Source of the DNA: an uncultured Alphaproteobacteria bacterium
Lineage (GTDB): Bacteria; Pseudomonadota; Alphaproteobacteria; RF32; CAG-239
DNA length: 33,712 nucleotides
Direction: 5' to 3'
NCBI GenBank assembly: GCA_945835885.1
Contig: CAMAJR010000009.1
Location: 1-33,712 of the forward strand
Shown: in pieces, positions 33,452-33,712 of the stretch
Numbering within the stretch: position 1 is the stretch's first letter
How the letters are laid out: every line of letters starts with the position of its first letter
The notes under the pieces: generated by a model
The model's database searches: none
Seen by the model: only the letters and a program-made list of their open reading frames with translations
What the model was told of the DNA's origin: nothing
Made by a program: the position numbers and the translations under genes

Positions 33452-33623
33452 ATAATGCGGTTTTTCTTTTTTTTGCGACTACTGTGTAAATTGTGCTATA
33501 AAAGACAATTCCCGTTGCGTTTATATCGACACGCTCTGTGTCCGCATATCTCATTATTGGTATTCGCCGCTGTTCAAAAAAAGCCCAAATTTCAAAGAAC
33601 GCTTTTCTAAAGGATATGTTCAT
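33450..33623 (-). CDS. Small 57-aa basic protein (below ORF-track cut-off)
   Basis: The minus-strand ORF starts ATG AAC ATA and ends TAA. It is shorter than the 60-aa cut-off of the track. AAGGAT lies 9 nt before the ATG, a normal ribosome site. The product MNISFRKAFFEIWAFFEQRR... is basic, with an aromatic amphipathic N-terminal helix and a C-terminal KKRK, and has no recognised domain. A TTGCTA-17-TATATG promoter could be drawn upstream, but the implied start point would cut into the ribosome site, so the true promoter is uncertain. The hairpin at its end supports a real gene. Confidence 0.5.
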   Translation of the reverse strand: MNISFRKAFFEIWAFFEQRRIPIMRYADTERVDINATGIVFYSTIYTVVAKKRKTAL

Positions 33624-33712
33624 AATAAAAAATCCTTCGTCATATACGTCAAATTTTTACAAATAGCAAGTTTTTTTGTGCTTTTTACGCCTGATATAAA
33701 TCGAGTATGAGT

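Noticed and set aside
1-33712. CRISPR array, transposon, prophage or integrase
   Set aside because: The repeats of the giant gene are in-frame protein repeats without spacers. Tail-fibre-like motifs occur without capsid, terminase, portal or integrase genes, and no insertion-sequence ends were seen.

Overview
The window looks like a chromosomal segment of an uncultured, AT-rich, host-associated alphaproteobacterium. The evidence is a GapR (DUF2312/UPF0335) nucleoid protein and an IalB-family periplasmic protein, both typical of Alphaproteobacteria, together with LolA, RlmN, ArgS, Nfo, a CCA-adding enzyme and pyruvate kinase of ordinary bacterial type. I see no tRNA or rRNA gene, CRISPR array, transposase or integrase. 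The organism assignment is inference from gene content only.

Left third (1-15.9 kb, all minus strand): a surface-protein region. A giant ORF, read from 9595 leftwards and still open at the window edge (at least 3198 codons), encodes a signal-peptide-bearing fibrous protein built of divergent modules that resemble phage tail-fibre repeats. It ends at the left edge in an alpha-helical, coiled-coil-like region. The supplied ORF track misses it because it has no stop codon in the window; every track line between 1 and 9.6 kb is a shadow of it. Upstream, after a ~600-bp AT-rich gap and a terminator, lie a 437-aa membrane-anchored, cysteine-rich protein and a 1411-aa protein with a type IV prepilin-like N-terminus. 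These two probably form one transcription unit, and all three genes may build a large cell-surface adhesion apparatus.

Middle (16-26 kb): housekeeping genes mixed with small orphans. gapR and pyk are divergent, and a Gpt-like phosphoribosyltransferase converges on pyk. Next come an orphan 99-aa gene, a small two-helix membrane ORF lacking a normal start, and a J-domain/transmembrane/ankyrin fusion. A minus-strand run (unknown 199 aa, nitroreductase, LolA) diverges from a plus-strand operon (lipoprotein, ArgS, DUF2157 membrane protein, GDYXXLXY-like partner).

Right part (26-33.7 kb): a Tyr/Pro/Arg-rich lipoprotein converges on a 76-aa XRE-type regulator. Directly upstream of that regulator sits a strongly folded ~150-nt RNA with its own sigma70-like promoter and intrinsic terminator, just downstream of nfo. 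Then follow an uncharacterised 143-aa gene, an orphan acyl-carrier-protein-like gene, rlmN with an IalB-family gene, cca, a secreted 144-aa protein behind a ROK-family kinase, a 116-aa orphan and a 57-aa small ORF.

Recurring theme: several small orphan genes (99 aa, 100-aa lipoprotein, 143 aa, ACP-like, 116 aa) lack a Shine-Dalgarno sequence and have A/U-rich leaders, and four of them have a TTGACA/TATAAT-like promoter close by, whereas most housekeeping genes have clear GGAG-type sites.
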